Below are positions 56,073 through 64,000 of a DNA stretch of 64,000 bases, in pieces. A program made the position numbers and the translations under genes. Origin of the DNA: JAJEFO01 sp022819605 (GTDB lineage: Bacteria > Pseudomonadota > Alphaproteobacteria > Rhodobacterales > Rhodobacteraceae). The DNA lies in assembly GCA_965221545.1 (NCBI GenBank), contig OZ244901.1, positions 682,001 to 746,000 on the forward strand. The letters are read 5' to 3'. Positions within the stretch are counted from its first letter, which is position 1. The number at the start of each line of letters is the position of its first letter. Under the pieces are notes generated by a model, which was given only the letters and a program-made list of their open reading frames with translations, was not told the origin of the DNA and made no database searches.

Positions 56073-57203
56073 ATGCTGAATTCGAAGATGGTTGAACTGG
56101 ATCAGCGCCTCGACGCCGCGCTGCAACTCGGGATCGACAAGTGCCTGCGCGACGCCGATCGGTTGAACGGGTTCCCGCATGTGACACGAAACGGTGACTG
56201 GCTGGTCAGCGAGCATGGACGCTGGACCGCCGGGTTCTTCGTCGGAATGCTCTGGCTTGCTGGCCTGGTGCGTGGCAGCGAAGAGATTTTTGAGATCGCC
56301 GACACATGGGCCGCACGCCTGTATTCGCGGTCTTTTGACCGGACAACACACGATATGGGCTTCTTGTTCGAGCCGAGCGTGATTCGCGGCTACAACATCC
56401 TTGGCTGCACCGGACATCGCACAACCGCCATCCAGGCGGCTCGTTCCCTGGCGACCCGGTTCCACTCAAAGGGTGGATACATACCGGCCTGGAGCCCCGA
56501 GGAGGACCCATCCTATTTGGGGCTCGCCATCGTTGACACGATCATGAACCTGTCAATCCTCCTTTGGGCAGGCCGTCAGACAAGTGACGCCGAACTCACT
56601 ACTATCGCACGGCGTTGCGCCGAGACTATTCGGGCACAGCATGTACGGCAGGATGGCTCGACTTATCACACGGTCAATCACGACAACGAAAGCGGCGCCA
56701 TCACGGAGCGAAATACGCATCAGGGAGCTCACTCCGAATCCTGTTGGACCCGCGGTCAGGCGTGGGCGCTTTACGGGTTCGCAAAGGTCGGACGTATGAC
56801 GGGTTCCGAGGATACGTTGGCGACTGCAAAACAGGTTGCCGACCACTTCCTCGAGCGGCTTGGTGATCGGGCTCTGCCGCCATGGGATTTCGATCGCGAC
56901 TTCGATGGCGAACCCAGAGACTCGGCCGCTGGCGCAATTGCCGCCAGCGGCCTTCTCGAGCTCGGTCGGGAATCCGGCGAAAGCGCTTACTCCGATGCGG
57001 GCCGTCGCATCGTTCTTGGTCTCATCGACACCTGTGTGGATTTCGCGCGCATCGAGGTCCCCGGTCTGCTCATGCATGGAACAGTGGACTACCCGCGAAA
57101 CTCAGGCGTCGACGAGTCGATCATATACGGGGATCACTATTTCATGGAGGCTTTAGTTAAGCTGCGGCATCCGCAGCATTGGGATGTACTTGGCTGTTCC
57201 TAA
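56073..57203 (+). CDS. Unsaturated glucuronyl hydrolase (GH88)
   Basis: A 376-residue alpha6/alpha6-barrel enzyme of family GH88, which hydrates and cleaves the unsaturated uronic acid left at the non-reducing end by polysaccharide lyases. Likely catalytic acids are Asp in TTHDMGFLFEPS and in LAIVDTIMNLSILLW; other conserved parts are RNTHQGAHSESCWTRGQAWALYGF and DYPRNSGVDESIIYGDHYFMEAL. There is no signal peptide, so it acts in the cytosol on imported oligosaccharide. GGAGG lies ahead of the ATG. First gene of a group with tctB-tctA-tctC. It could prefer sulfated glycosaminoglycan- or ulvan-type disaccharides; this cannot be fixed from sequence. Confidence 0.9.
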   Translation: MLNSKMVELDQRLDAALQLGIDKCLRDADRLNGFPHVTRNGDWLVSEHGRWTAGFFVGMLWLAGLVRGSEEIFEIADTWAARLYSRSFDRTTHDMGFLFEPSVIRGYNILGCTGHRTTAIQAARSLATRFHSKGGYIPAWSPEEDPSYLGLAIVDTIMNLSILLWAGRQTSDAELTTIARRCAETIRAQHVRQDGSTYHTVNHDNESGAITERNTHQGAHSESCWTRGQAWALYGFAKVGRMTGSEDTLATAKQVADHFLERLGDRALPPWDFDRDFDGEPRDSAAGAIAASGLLELGRESGESAYSDAGRRIVLGLIDTCVDFARIEVPGLLMHGTVDYPRNSGVDESIIYGDHYFMEALVKLRHPQHWDVLGCS

Positions 57204-57452
57204 GAGCCACTTGGCTGGAATGGGCCTGGTTGGATGAAGGGGAGTACCACGGACCATGGTCGGGAATGTCGCTGTTGGCCCGATTGACGCGGGCGCAATC
57301 TGGCGAGAATCGGGGAAAGAAATCTGCGCGTGTGGCCTAGATGAAAGACTTGGCCATCTCGCACCTTGCAAGGGTCCGAAGATGCCAGTTGAGGGTTGCG
57401 CCGATCGGACGCCAAGCGTCTTCCGATTGGCCGGTCATTGGTGCGCCGATTG

Positions 57453-57944
57453 ATGAAAGAGGATCAGAAGATCGACAAGCGGATTCATCCGGATTTTTAC
57501 TACGGCCTGGTCTTGCTGATCATCGGTGGCGGTCTGCTACTGCACACGGGAAGTGACCGCTACGACTTCGACTTGTTGTTCGGCGATGTGTCGACGGTGT
57601 TCTTCCCGAGGATCATCCTGATCCTGTGGATCTTGTTGTCGGCAATCCTGATTGCCAACGGATTGCGGAGGAGGGGACCGCAGCAAGGCCATCAGGGCGT
57701 GATGGCAGTCGGATTGACGGGTCTGTTTTCTGTCTTGGCCATGATCATCGCCTCTGCCCTGGCGGTCTGGCTCACCGGCCTGCTGCTTGGCGGTGCGGCA
57801 TCAATGATCGCTGTCGGAGCAGCGTTTGGGTATCGGCGATGGGTGATCCTGATCCCGGTAAGTGTCGTGCTTCCTGTTATCGTCTATTTCGCGCTCGGCC
57901 ACGTGGCGAAGATCAGCGTGCCATCCGGCGTTCTGTGGAACTGA
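57453..57944 (+). CDS. tctB: Tripartite tricarboxylate transporter small membrane subunit
   Basis: A 163-residue membrane protein with about four helices (FYYGLVLLIIGGGLLL, FFPRIILILWILLSAILI, GLFSVLAMIIASALAVWLTG and WVILIPVSVVLPVIVYFALG), typical of TctB. The family is variable in sequence; the assignment is strengthened by tctA starting four bases after its stop. Secondary transporters of this kind work with a periplasmic binding protein (TctC). Confidence 0.88.
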   Translation: MKEDQKIDKRIHPDFYYGLVLLIIGGGLLLHTGSDRYDFDLLFGDVSTVFFPRIILILWILLSAILIANGLRRRGPQQGHQGVMAVGLTGLFSVLAMIIASALAVWLTGLLLGGAASMIAVGAAFGYRRWVILIPVSVVLPVIVYFALGHVAKISVPSGVLWN

Positions 57945-57948
57945 CTTC

Positions 57949-59442
57949 ATGTTGGCCCATCTCCCAGACGCGCTTTCCTTGACGTTCTCATGGAATGTCC
58001 TGATCGCGCTGCTGGCCGGCAGTATCGTTGGTGTCGTAGTCGGAGTCTTGCCTGGACTTGGCAGCGCGCTGGGTATGGTCATGGTATTGCCCATCACCTT
58101 CGCGCTTGAGCCGGCGGCCGCCATCGCGGTATTGGTCTCAGTCTATGCCTGCTCGATCTATGGTGGATCTGTTTCGGCAATTCTGATCAACGTGCCGGGC
58201 ACGCCGCAATCTGCGGCCACGGTCATTGATGGCTATCCGATGGCCCAGCAGGGCAAGGCGGCCTTGGCGTTGGGCTGGGCGACCATGGGCTCTTTCGTCG
58301 GCGGCATGACTTCGCTGGTGCTACTGGTGCTGGTGGCTCCAGAACTGGCGCGCCTTTCATTGAATTTTGGTCCCATCGAGATTTTCGCGCTGATCCTGTT
58401 CGCCATGACCACCATCGCTTGGGTTTCCCGCGGCAGCATGGTCAAGGGCGTGCTGGCCTCACTGATAGGCGTGTTTCTCGGATTTTTCGGGCCGGACGAG
58501 ATGACCGGCCAGTTGCGATTCGATTTCGACATCTTCGCCCTGTCGGGCGGTTTCGCGCTGGTGCCAGTGCTGATTGGCGTGTTCGCAGTTTCTGAAATCC
58601 TGATGCAGGCGGCCCGCATGAAGGACGCTTCGGTCCCGATGGTCACCGCGGGCGGGTTCAAATTGGCGCCATGGCGTGAATGGCGAGCCCGCTGGGCGAC
58701 TATCTTGCGCAGCAGCGGCATTGGTTGCTTCATCGGGATCCTACCGGGTACCGGTGCTACGGCTGCATCCTTCATCGCCTATGCCGACGCTAAGCGCCGT
58801 TCGCCGCGGAGCGCAAATTTCGGACGTGGTGAACCCGAGGGTGTGCTGGCGTCCGAAACCGCGAACAACGCCGTCAGCGGCGGTGCCATGATTCCCATGC
58901 TAGCGCTCGGCATTCCCGGCGACGGAGTCGTTGCCATCATGATGGGCGCGTTGACTATCCATGGCATCGTTCCGGGTGTCTTCCTTTTTCACGACCAGCC
59001 GACCCTCGTTACCAGCATTTTCGTCCTTTTCTTTCTGGCGAACATCATGATCTTGGTCGTCGGAGCCGCAGGGGCTGGACTCTACGCGAAACTGCTGCGG
59101 GCACCGATATCGCTGCTGATGCCAGCGGTGGCGCTGCTGTCCTTCGTTGGGGCCTACGCGGCGAGAGCAAATCCGTTCGATTTCACTGTCGCCATCGTCA
59201 CGGGAGTCGTGGGATTCCTCCTGCGTCTCAATGGATTCCCGCTGGCGCCGATTGTCATCGGATTTATCCTAGGCGCACCGCTCGAACGGGCCTTGAGGCA
59301 GGGGCTAATTCTGACCGACCAGGATTTCCTGGCCTTCGCCTATCGGCCCATTGCGGCATTCCTGTTCGCATTGACGGCGCTGGTTCTGATCCAGCCTTAC
59401 GTCAAGGCGGCATTCCGGCGGCAAAAGGGCGGCACGAAATGA
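57949..59442 (+). CDS. tctA: Tripartite tricarboxylate transporter large membrane subunit
   Basis: A 497-residue permease of the TctA family with about 12 helices. Conserved stretches are LAGSIVGVVVGVLPGLGSALGMVMVLP, in parts, YGGSVSAILINVPGTPQSAATVIDGYPMAQQGKA, in parts, GIGCFIGILPGTGATAASFIAYADAKR and NNAVSGGAMIPMLALGIPGD. It imports carboxylates in known cases, powered by ion gradients. Start ATG 57949 follows tctB by four bases. Confidence 0.96.
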   Translation: MLAHLPDALSLTFSWNVLIALLAGSIVGVVVGVLPGLGSALGMVMVLPITFALEPAAAIAVLVSVYACSIYGGSVSAILINVPGTPQSAATVIDGYPMAQQGKAALALGWATMGSFVGGMTSLVLLVLVAPELARLSLNFGPIEIFALILFAMTTIAWVSRGSMVKGVLASLIGVFLGFFGPDEMTGQLRFDFDIFALSGGFALVPVLIGVFAVSEILMQAARMKDASVPMVTAGGFKLAPWREWRARWATILRSSGIGCFIGILPGTGATAASFIAYADAKRRSPRSANFGRGEPEGVLASETANNAVSGGAMIPMLALGIPGDGVVAIMMGALTIHGIVPGVFLFHDQPTLVTSIFVLFFLANIMILVVGAAGAGLYAKLLRAPISLLMPAVALLSFVGAYAARANPFDFTVAIVTGVVGFLLRLNGFPLAPIVIGFILGAPLERALRQGLILTDQDFLAFAYRPIAAFLFALTALVLIQPYVKAAFRRQKGGTK

Positions 59443-59703
59443 AAGGGATGATTGCCGATGCCGCCCGACATGCTCCTCATCGGAGAAACATAGATATCGC
59501 GACTCGACGGGGCTCGCCCCAGTCGGGGCGGGTACGGCCGACCGACGGGTTTCGACGCTCGGATCGGCTGCAACCGGATCTGCGCGGTCCGTCGGGGCAA
59601 CGCAGCCTGCACCGTACCACACCTCCTTTCGATCGGAATGGGGCGGTTGTGGGCGTGATCCAAGACACGGACATAAACCAAGCAACCTGAAAGGAGACTT
59701 GAA
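59443..59703 (+). other. Structured gap between tctA and tctC
   Basis: About 260 bases. CTCGCCCC (59513-59520) pairs with GGGGCGGG (59525-59532) around AGTC, and the same GCCCC can instead pair with GGGGC at 59509-59513. Such hairpins between transporter and binding-protein genes can raise the share of binding protein. No gene is seen. Confidence 0.45.
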
Positions 59704-60639
59704 ATGATGAAACGTTTGTTCGGAACGGCCTTGGCGGCCACGATCATCGCCCTTCCGGCGATGGCTGAATATCCGGAAAAGGATATCGAACTGATCGTGC
59801 CCTATGGCGCGGGCGGCGGCACAGACACGGCGGCGCGCCTCATTCAGCCACACCTGGAGGCGATTTTGGGTCAAAACCTGATTATCACCAATATGCCGGG
59901 TGCCGGCGGCACTGTCGGTGCCACGAATTTCGCGCAAAGCAATGCGGATGGCTACACTCTGGCCTTTTTGCCGGCAGGTACCGCGGTCTACCAGCCGAAC
60001 CTGCGCGACGTAGCATACGACGAAAACAGCTTCGCTCCGATCTGCATGACAATCAACGATCCGGTTGGTGTATCGGTTGGACCGGATTCGCCCATCGGTT
60101 CGCTCGATGACCTGATCGCGGCGGCCAAGGCTGATACCATCTCGGCAGGTACCGCTTCGCCGGGCAGCATCCCGCATGTCGGTGCCGTGCTGCTGGAACG
60201 TGCCTACGGTGTGAAGCTCAAGAACGTGCCGCTCGAAAACAGTGCCAAGATTTCGACCGCGGTCCTCGGTGGCCATGTCGACATGACCGCCGACCTTGTC
60301 GGCAATGCCATCAAGTTCGGCCTTAAGCCCCTTGCCGTTCTGGCCGGTGAGCGCCTGGATAGTTTGCCCGACGTGCCGACCATAGACGAGCTGGGTGGCC
60401 CGCCGATCCGCTTGTCCATCTGGTTCGCACTGTACGCGCCAGCCGGCACCCCGCAGACAATTGTCGACAAGCTTTCGGAGTCATGCGAGGCGGCGACAAG
60501 TCAGAGCGCCTACCAGGATTCAGTCATGGACGCGAACCGTTCGCCGCACTTCATGGGCTCGGCCGACTTGAGTGAGTTCTTTCAGCAGGAATTCCAGCGC
60601 ACAGCCGACCTGTTCATGGAAATCGGACTGAAAAAGTAG
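59704..60639 (+). CDS. tctC: Tripartite tricarboxylate transporter substrate-binding protein
   Basis: A 311-residue periplasmic binding protein. A signal peptide (MMKRLFGTALAATIIALPAMA) is followed by the Bug-type fold: IELIVPYGAGGGTDTAARL, NMPGAGGTVGATNFAQSNADGYTL, in parts, and SLPDVPTIDELG near the end. In known members the two loops early in the protein hold the carboxylate of the ligand. AAGGAG precedes the ATG. It ends the tctBAC group. Confidence 0.95.
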   Translation: MMKRLFGTALAATIIALPAMAEYPEKDIELIVPYGAGGGTDTAARLIQPHLEAILGQNLIITNMPGAGGTVGATNFAQSNADGYTLAFLPAGTAVYQPNLRDVAYDENSFAPICMTINDPVGVSVGPDSPIGSLDDLIAAAKADTISAGTASPGSIPHVGAVLLERAYGVKLKNVPLENSAKISTAVLGGHVDMTADLVGNAIKFGLKPLAVLAGERLDSLPDVPTIDELGGPPIRLSIWFALYAPAGTPQTIVDKLSESCEAATSQSAYQDSVMDANRSPHFMGSADLSEFFQQEFQRTADLFMEIGLKK

Positions 60640-60666
60640 TCACGCGGGTTCCCCGAACCTCGCATT

Positions 60667-60687
60667 GCCGCGCCGAAAAGGCGCGGC
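60667..60687 (+). terminator. Terminator hairpin after tctC
   Basis: GCCGCGCC (60667-60674) pairs exactly with GGCGCGGC (60680-60687) across a GAAAA loop, followed by ATTCCTCC. Located 28 bases after the tctC stop; a likely transcription end for the GH88-tct operon. Confidence 0.7.
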
Positions 60688-60734
60688 ATTCCTCCTGCTC
60701 TGAAAGGGAAATCGGGCTCCCGGTTGCGCAACGG

Positions 60735-61270
60735 CATTTCCTTTGCGATTCGGCGTCATTTCCTTAGGGTGGCGCACCTTTTTCGGGGCAGATTCGCCCC
60801 TGTCCGGACCGGACTGGCATTTGGCTGCGCGGCTTGGTGCCGGCAGGGTTATGCAGACCAGGCGCAGCAGAAGCTCGCGCTCCCTCTTTGGGCCGTGAAC
60901 TGCGCGGCGCGACGGGGTGCCGGCCCGCGGTTGTGGGCAGATTCACGTCGACCATTCGGATCGTGCCGAGCAATTCGATGACGGCGCGCGGGTGATGTCC
61001 TTGCGGGTCAGGCAGAAGGCGATGAACGAGACGAAGATGTGCGCTTCTGTGCGCTTCGTCCCGTTCTTGGAATCGATTGGAGATAGTACGGATCGCGCGG
61101 CACAATGCCTCACGCCTCGCGTTTCCCGTCTGAATATCGTTCGTTCCCGTCGGACGTGTAACCTTGGTCTGAGCGACCCTGCTACCTTGTGCGCGGTAAA
61201 TCTCGACTTCGCACCAATGGCGGTGTTTCTTGCCGCCTATGATGTCTGTTGCAACACGCGAACATGAGCA
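60735..61270 (-). mobile_element. Relic of an IS1634-like transposase
   Basis: Fragments in several minus-strand frames match an IS4-superfamily (IS1634-like) transposase. From the N-terminal side: GGKKHRHWCEVEIYRAQGSR and QTKVT near 61170-61235; then LSPIDSKNGTKRTEAHIFVS and FIAFCL near 61005-61085; PRAVIELLGTIRMVDVNLPT near 60920-60985; and PKREREL with LLRLVCITLPAPSR near 60835-60890. About 300 residues of the middle, including most of the catalytic core, are missing and at least two frame changes are needed. I recognise the block order from memory of the family; no terminal inverted repeats were found. Confidence 0.65.
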
Positions 61271-61429
61271 AGGCCTCCATTGCGGCAGCCACCGGTTCAT
61301 GGGGAGTTGTCTGTTCGCGGCGTCAAACGTGACTTCAGGACGTCAGGTCCCCAGACACAAGGTGCCATCCGAATCGACGTCCGCCAAGCCAGTCATGGCT
61401 TTCACCGCATCGAATATGCCGGGTTACTG
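61271..61429. other. Short gap beyond the sulfatase 3' end
   Basis: About 160 bases between the transposase relic and the sulfatase stop codon. Nothing recognisable. Confidence 0.3.
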
Positions 61430-63001
61430 TCACGCATCCCGCGGCTTGTCCGGCTCGGCCGGTTCGACATGGGGAAACCTCGCTTGGCCCTTGACAAATG
61501 TCGTATTCGCACCGCTGCGCACATACTGTTCCTTTGCGTTCGTAAACGGTTGGAAGTCCCATGGATTTGCCGTGTTCTTCGACAAGACGTCTTGAATGAA
61601 CCACTGCCTTTTTTGTGACGCAAGCGCGTCGGTTCGGTACTGTTCCGGGTCCCAGGTCCGGAGCAGTTCATCGTGCAGATCGCGCAGTACCGGCTTGCAG
61701 GATTCGTCTTCCGCGAGGTTGTTCAATTCTTCGGGATCGGATTCCAGGTCGAACAACAAGGTCGGATCTGTTTCGCAGTAGATGTATTTGTGCTTTCCCT
61801 TTCTCACCATGAGGCAGGGCGCATAGGTGCCCTCGGCAGAGTATTCGCAGAACACCGGATCGCTGCGGTCTTCCTCCCCGGCAGACATCACCGGCAACAA
61901 GCTGCGACCGACAATCGGCTCGACGTAATCGACCGCAGTTCCATCGGAGGCGAAATCGACGAAGGTCGGCAGCAAGTCGAGCAGCGAAACCGGCCGGGAT
62001 ACTCGCCGCTCGGCCAGGGGCATCCCCTTGGGAAGACGCATGATCAACGGCACGCGCACCGAGCCCTCGAGCAGCGACTGCTTGTACCACAGTCCTCTCT
62101 CGCCCAACATTTCTCCGTGGTCGGAAGCAAAGACCACGAGGGTCTCTTCCAAAATCCCGGCATCGGTGATGGCTGTCATCAGCTCGCCGATCTTGTCGTC
62201 GACATAGCTCAGCATGCCGTAGTAGGCATGCCGGGCGTTTCGGACGTCTTCTTCCGTCACCGTGTATTCGTCGATATGGAACATGTGATGAAGTCGCCGC
62301 GAATGTGCATCCATTTCATCGAGCGAAAGCGGTGCGACTATTGGCATGTCAATTTCGCGGTGATCGTATCGATCCCAATGCTCCCGGCCGGCAACAAAGG
62401 GGCTATGTGGCTGCGAAAACGACACGGTCAGGAAGAACGGTTGCAGCTGTGGCCGCCTGGCGAGATCGTAGATCTTCTGGACTGCCTTGTGGGCTACGTC
62501 TTCGTCGTAATCGAGCTGCATGCTTCGGGCGCAGGGACCGGCCTCTAGGACCGTGCGTGGGCTGATCCCGGTCGGCGCCCAGGGGATCTCCGGTGTACCC
62601 GACCGCCAATCGGGGCCCCACCCGAAATCCGAAGGATAAATGTCCGTTGTAAGCCGTTCCACGTAGCCGTGGAGTTGGTCCGGCCCCAGGAAATGCATCT
62701 TGCCGGACAGGGCTGTGTGATAGCCGAAGTGTCGCAGGTAATGCATGATGGTTGGCGCCGACGCGGGCATTTCGCAACCATGGTCAAAAACCCCTGCCTC
62801 CGAGGCCAATCTGCCCGTCAGCATCGAGAAACGCGACGGTGCGCAGATCGGGCTTGCGCAATAGGCGGATTCGAACACCACCCCATCGGCGGCAATTCCG
62901 TCCAGATTGGGCGTCTTCACGACCGGATGACCATAGGAAGGCAGGAAGGCCGGATTCACCTGGTCGGCCATGATGAATAGGATGTTGGGTTGCTTGGACA
63001 T
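61430..63001 (-). CDS. Type I sulfatase (choline-sulfatase-like)
   Basis: A 523-residue formylglycine-dependent sulfatase. The signature CAPSRFSMLTGR places the residue to be converted to formylglycine at Cys53, with metal-binding Asp13 and Gln14 in FIMADQ, catalytic residues in SGKMHF, and the later metal site in ASDHGEMLGERGLWYK. The C-terminal stretch (SQKRQWFIQDVLSKN, then PWDFQPF) matches the C-terminal domain of choline sulfatases. There is no signal peptide, so it acts in the cytosol. Gene context (LacI, GH88, Tct) rather than betAIB suggests a sulfated sugar or related ester instead of choline sulfate, but the latter remains possible. Confidence 0.93.
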   Translation of the reverse strand: MSKQPNILFIMADQVNPAFLPSYGHPVVKTPNLDGIAADGVVFESAYCASPICAPSRFSMLTGRLASEAGVFDHGCEMPASAPTIMHYLRHFGYHTALSGKMHFLGPDQLHGYVERLTTDIYPSDFGWGPDWRSGTPEIPWAPTGISPRTVLEAGPCARSMQLDYDEDVAHKAVQKIYDLARRPQLQPFFLTVSFSQPHSPFVAGREHWDRYDHREIDMPIVAPLSLDEMDAHSRRLHHMFHIDEYTVTEEDVRNARHAYYGMLSYVDDKIGELMTAITDAGILEETLVVFASDHGEMLGERGLWYKQSLLEGSVRVPLIMRLPKGMPLAERRVSRPVSLLDLLPTFVDFASDGTAVDYVEPIVGRSLLPVMSAGEEDRSDPVFCEYSAEGTYAPCLMVRKGKHKYIYCETDPTLLFDLESDPEELNNLAEDESCKPVLRDLHDELLRTWDPEQYRTDALASQKRQWFIQDVLSKNTANPWDFQPFTNAKEQYVRSGANTTFVKGQARFPHVEPAEPDKPRDA

Positions 63002-63041
63002 GGTCGCCTCCCTCTCTGGAATCGGCCTTCACCATTATTGA

Positions 63042-63053
63042 GAAATCGATTTC
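63042..63053. promoter_or_regulatory. 12-bp palindrome upstream of the sulfatase, LacI-type operator
   Basis: GAAATCGATTTC is a perfect CG-centred palindrome 41 bases ahead of the sulfatase start and 47 bases after the lacI stop. The outline (TTGAGAAAT-CG-ATTTCC) matches the larger palindrome at 55958-55975 in half-site shape, suggesting the same regulator. Confidence 0.65.
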
Positions 63054-63099
63054 CTGTCCAATCAATCACGGCGAAGGGAAGAACTGCGGCGCCAGCGCT

Positions 63100-64000
63100 T
63101 CACTGCATGCTCGCGGGTCCGGTCGCCGGAGCGGGACCGGTGCTCTGCCGCACGACCAACCGTAGCGGAACGTGCGTGACGATATCCTTGCCGCCCTGAA
63201 ATAGCGCCAGAGTCGCGTCCGCGGCAGCCTCCCCCATGGACTTGACCGGAACGTTCAGCGTCGTCAGTTCTGGCGTGACGACCTGCGCGACCTCGAGATC
63301 GTCGAAACCGACGACCGAGACCTCGTTCGGGATCGTTATTCCCTCGGACTTGCACGTCCGTACTGCTCCGACTGCAAGGACGTCGCTTCCGCAAAACACC
63401 GCGGTCGGACGCGGACGGGTCTGCATCAGCGACCGCATCGCGGCCCCGCCGAGTTCGATGTTGTAGGAGGTCTCGATCACCACGATCTCGCTCTCCGGCA
63501 CGCCGGCGGCGGCAAGAGTCTCCACGAAGCCGACCCGCCTGTTCCGGGCACGGTCGTTGCCCTCGGAGATTCCTGAGATCATCCCGAAGCGACGGTGCCC
63601 CAAGTCCAGCAAAAACCGACCCGCTATGCCGGCCGCTTCACGGTTGTCGAACCCGATTGCAGCATCGCCGTTCCCGAGTTCCGTCGTATAAGTGAAGATC
63701 TGGTGCACGCCCGCCCGATTCAGGTAGTCCGCCGTTTCCGGACGGTGCTCGGCTCCGACCATCACGACCGCCTCGACGCCCCGAGCTACCAGAATGCGCG
63801 CCTGCGTCTCTTCCCGCTCAAGGTCGTAACCGCTGGAGTTGATGAGGACCGAGATTCCGGCCTTTTCCAGCTGCAGTTGCAACCCGTCCACCATCCGGGC
63901 GTAGATCGCATGATCCAGGGTCGGAACGATGAGCCCGACCAGCCGGGTCTCCTGCGATCGCAACGCCCGCGCGGCGCTGTTGGCGACGTAGCGCAGCTGC
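63100..64000 (-). CDS. LacI-family transcriptional regulator (5' end beyond window)
   Basis: About 300 residues are visible. The right edge encodes the hinge helix LRYVANSAARALRSQ, the segment that follows the helix-turn-helix, so the DNA-binding head lies outside the window. The effector domain begins TRLVGLIVPTLDHAIYARMV and contains GFDNREAAGIAGRFLLDLGH, VFCGSDVLAVGAVRTCKSEG and VSVVGFDDLEVAQVVTPELTT. It precedes the sulfatase in the same direction. It is the obvious candidate to bind the palindromes at 55958 and 63042 and to respond to a sugar of the pathway. Confidence 0.93.
   Translation of the reverse strand, partial: QLRYVANSAARALRSQETRLVGLIVPTLDHAIYARMVDGLQLQLEKAGISVLINSSGYDLEREETQARILVARGVEAVVMVGAEHRPETADYLNRAGVHQIFTYTTELGNGDAAIGFDNREAAGIAGRFLLDLGHRRFGMISGISEGNDRARNRRVGFVETLAAAGVPESEIVVIETSYNIELGGAAMRSLMQTRPRPTAVFCGSDVLAVGAVRTCKSEGITIPNEVSVVGFDDLEVAQVVTPELTTLNVPVKSMGEAAADATLALFQGGKDIVTHVPLRLVVRQSTGPAPATGPASMQ

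Overview
The window looks like a chromosomal segment of a GC-rich alphaproteobacterium, most likely close to the Rhodobacterales/Roseobacter group. The evidence is the ATP synthase zeta subunit (DUF1476), a PccR-type short-chain acyl-CoA regulator beside pccB, pccA and methylmalonyl-CoA mutase, DctB/DctD, a ThiF protein with an N-terminal membrane anchor, and an RNase E with an acidic insert. I see no rRNA, tRNA or CRISPR array. Most genes are housekeeping, but several gaps hold decayed mobile DNA and several genes are visibly broken, so the region mixes a stable core with patches of erosion.

Layout. 1-2.3 kb: a frameshifted DUF4143-type ATPase and a four-copy 23-bp tandem repeat resembling an IS21-type end. 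2.3-7.4 kb: gshB, coaBC-dut-thiF (overlapping), a Nudix hydrolase and a DUF1178 protein. 7.4-15.2 kb: flavin reductase, acetyltransferase, aspartate aminotransferase, an XRE regulator overlapping sdhE, a glyoxalase-like protein, thyX, cold shock protein, a metallo-beta-lactamase-fold hydrolase and an ArsC/Spx-like protein. 15.2-17.7 kb: a compact bufferin operon (bufA-bufB-bufC-doxX), predicted to make an exported, cysteine-modified, copper-binding peptide. 17.9-22.1 kb: thrS and a decayed tcuA-tcuB pair. 22.5-33.8 kb: alpha/beta hydrolase and the propionyl-CoA region (pccR, an MFS exporter, pccB, a tiny lipoprotein, a hypothetical, pccA, a DUF4174 protein, mcm). Matching TTTGCR direct repeats precede pccR and pccB.

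33.9-43.7 kb: glyoxalase-like protein and acetyltransferase, ssb, ppk2, gap, mrp, a DUF1127 protein, a 2Fe-2S ferredoxin, an orphan DnaE2 tail, fumC and ccdA. 43.8-50.6 kb: tusA, rne and dctB-dctD; this DctD lacks the GAFTGA loop. 50.7-55.5 kb: purC-purS-(alcohol dehydrogenase)-purQ, ATPase zeta subunit, coaD and a CBS-domain protein.

56-64 kb: an accessory catabolic cluster with a cytosolic unsaturated glucuronyl hydrolase (GH88), a tripartite tricarboxylate transporter (tctB-tctA-tctC), a cytosolic type I sulfatase and a LacI-family regulator cut by the window edge. A perfect 18-bp palindrome before GH88 and a related palindrome before the sulfatase look like operators of that LacI protein, so the two divergent arms probably form one regulon for a sulfated, unsaturated uronate-type substrate. 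Between the arms lies a relic of an IS1634-like transposase. This cluster and the bufferin operon are the most interesting content; both rest on inference from family knowledge plus motifs read directly from the sequence.
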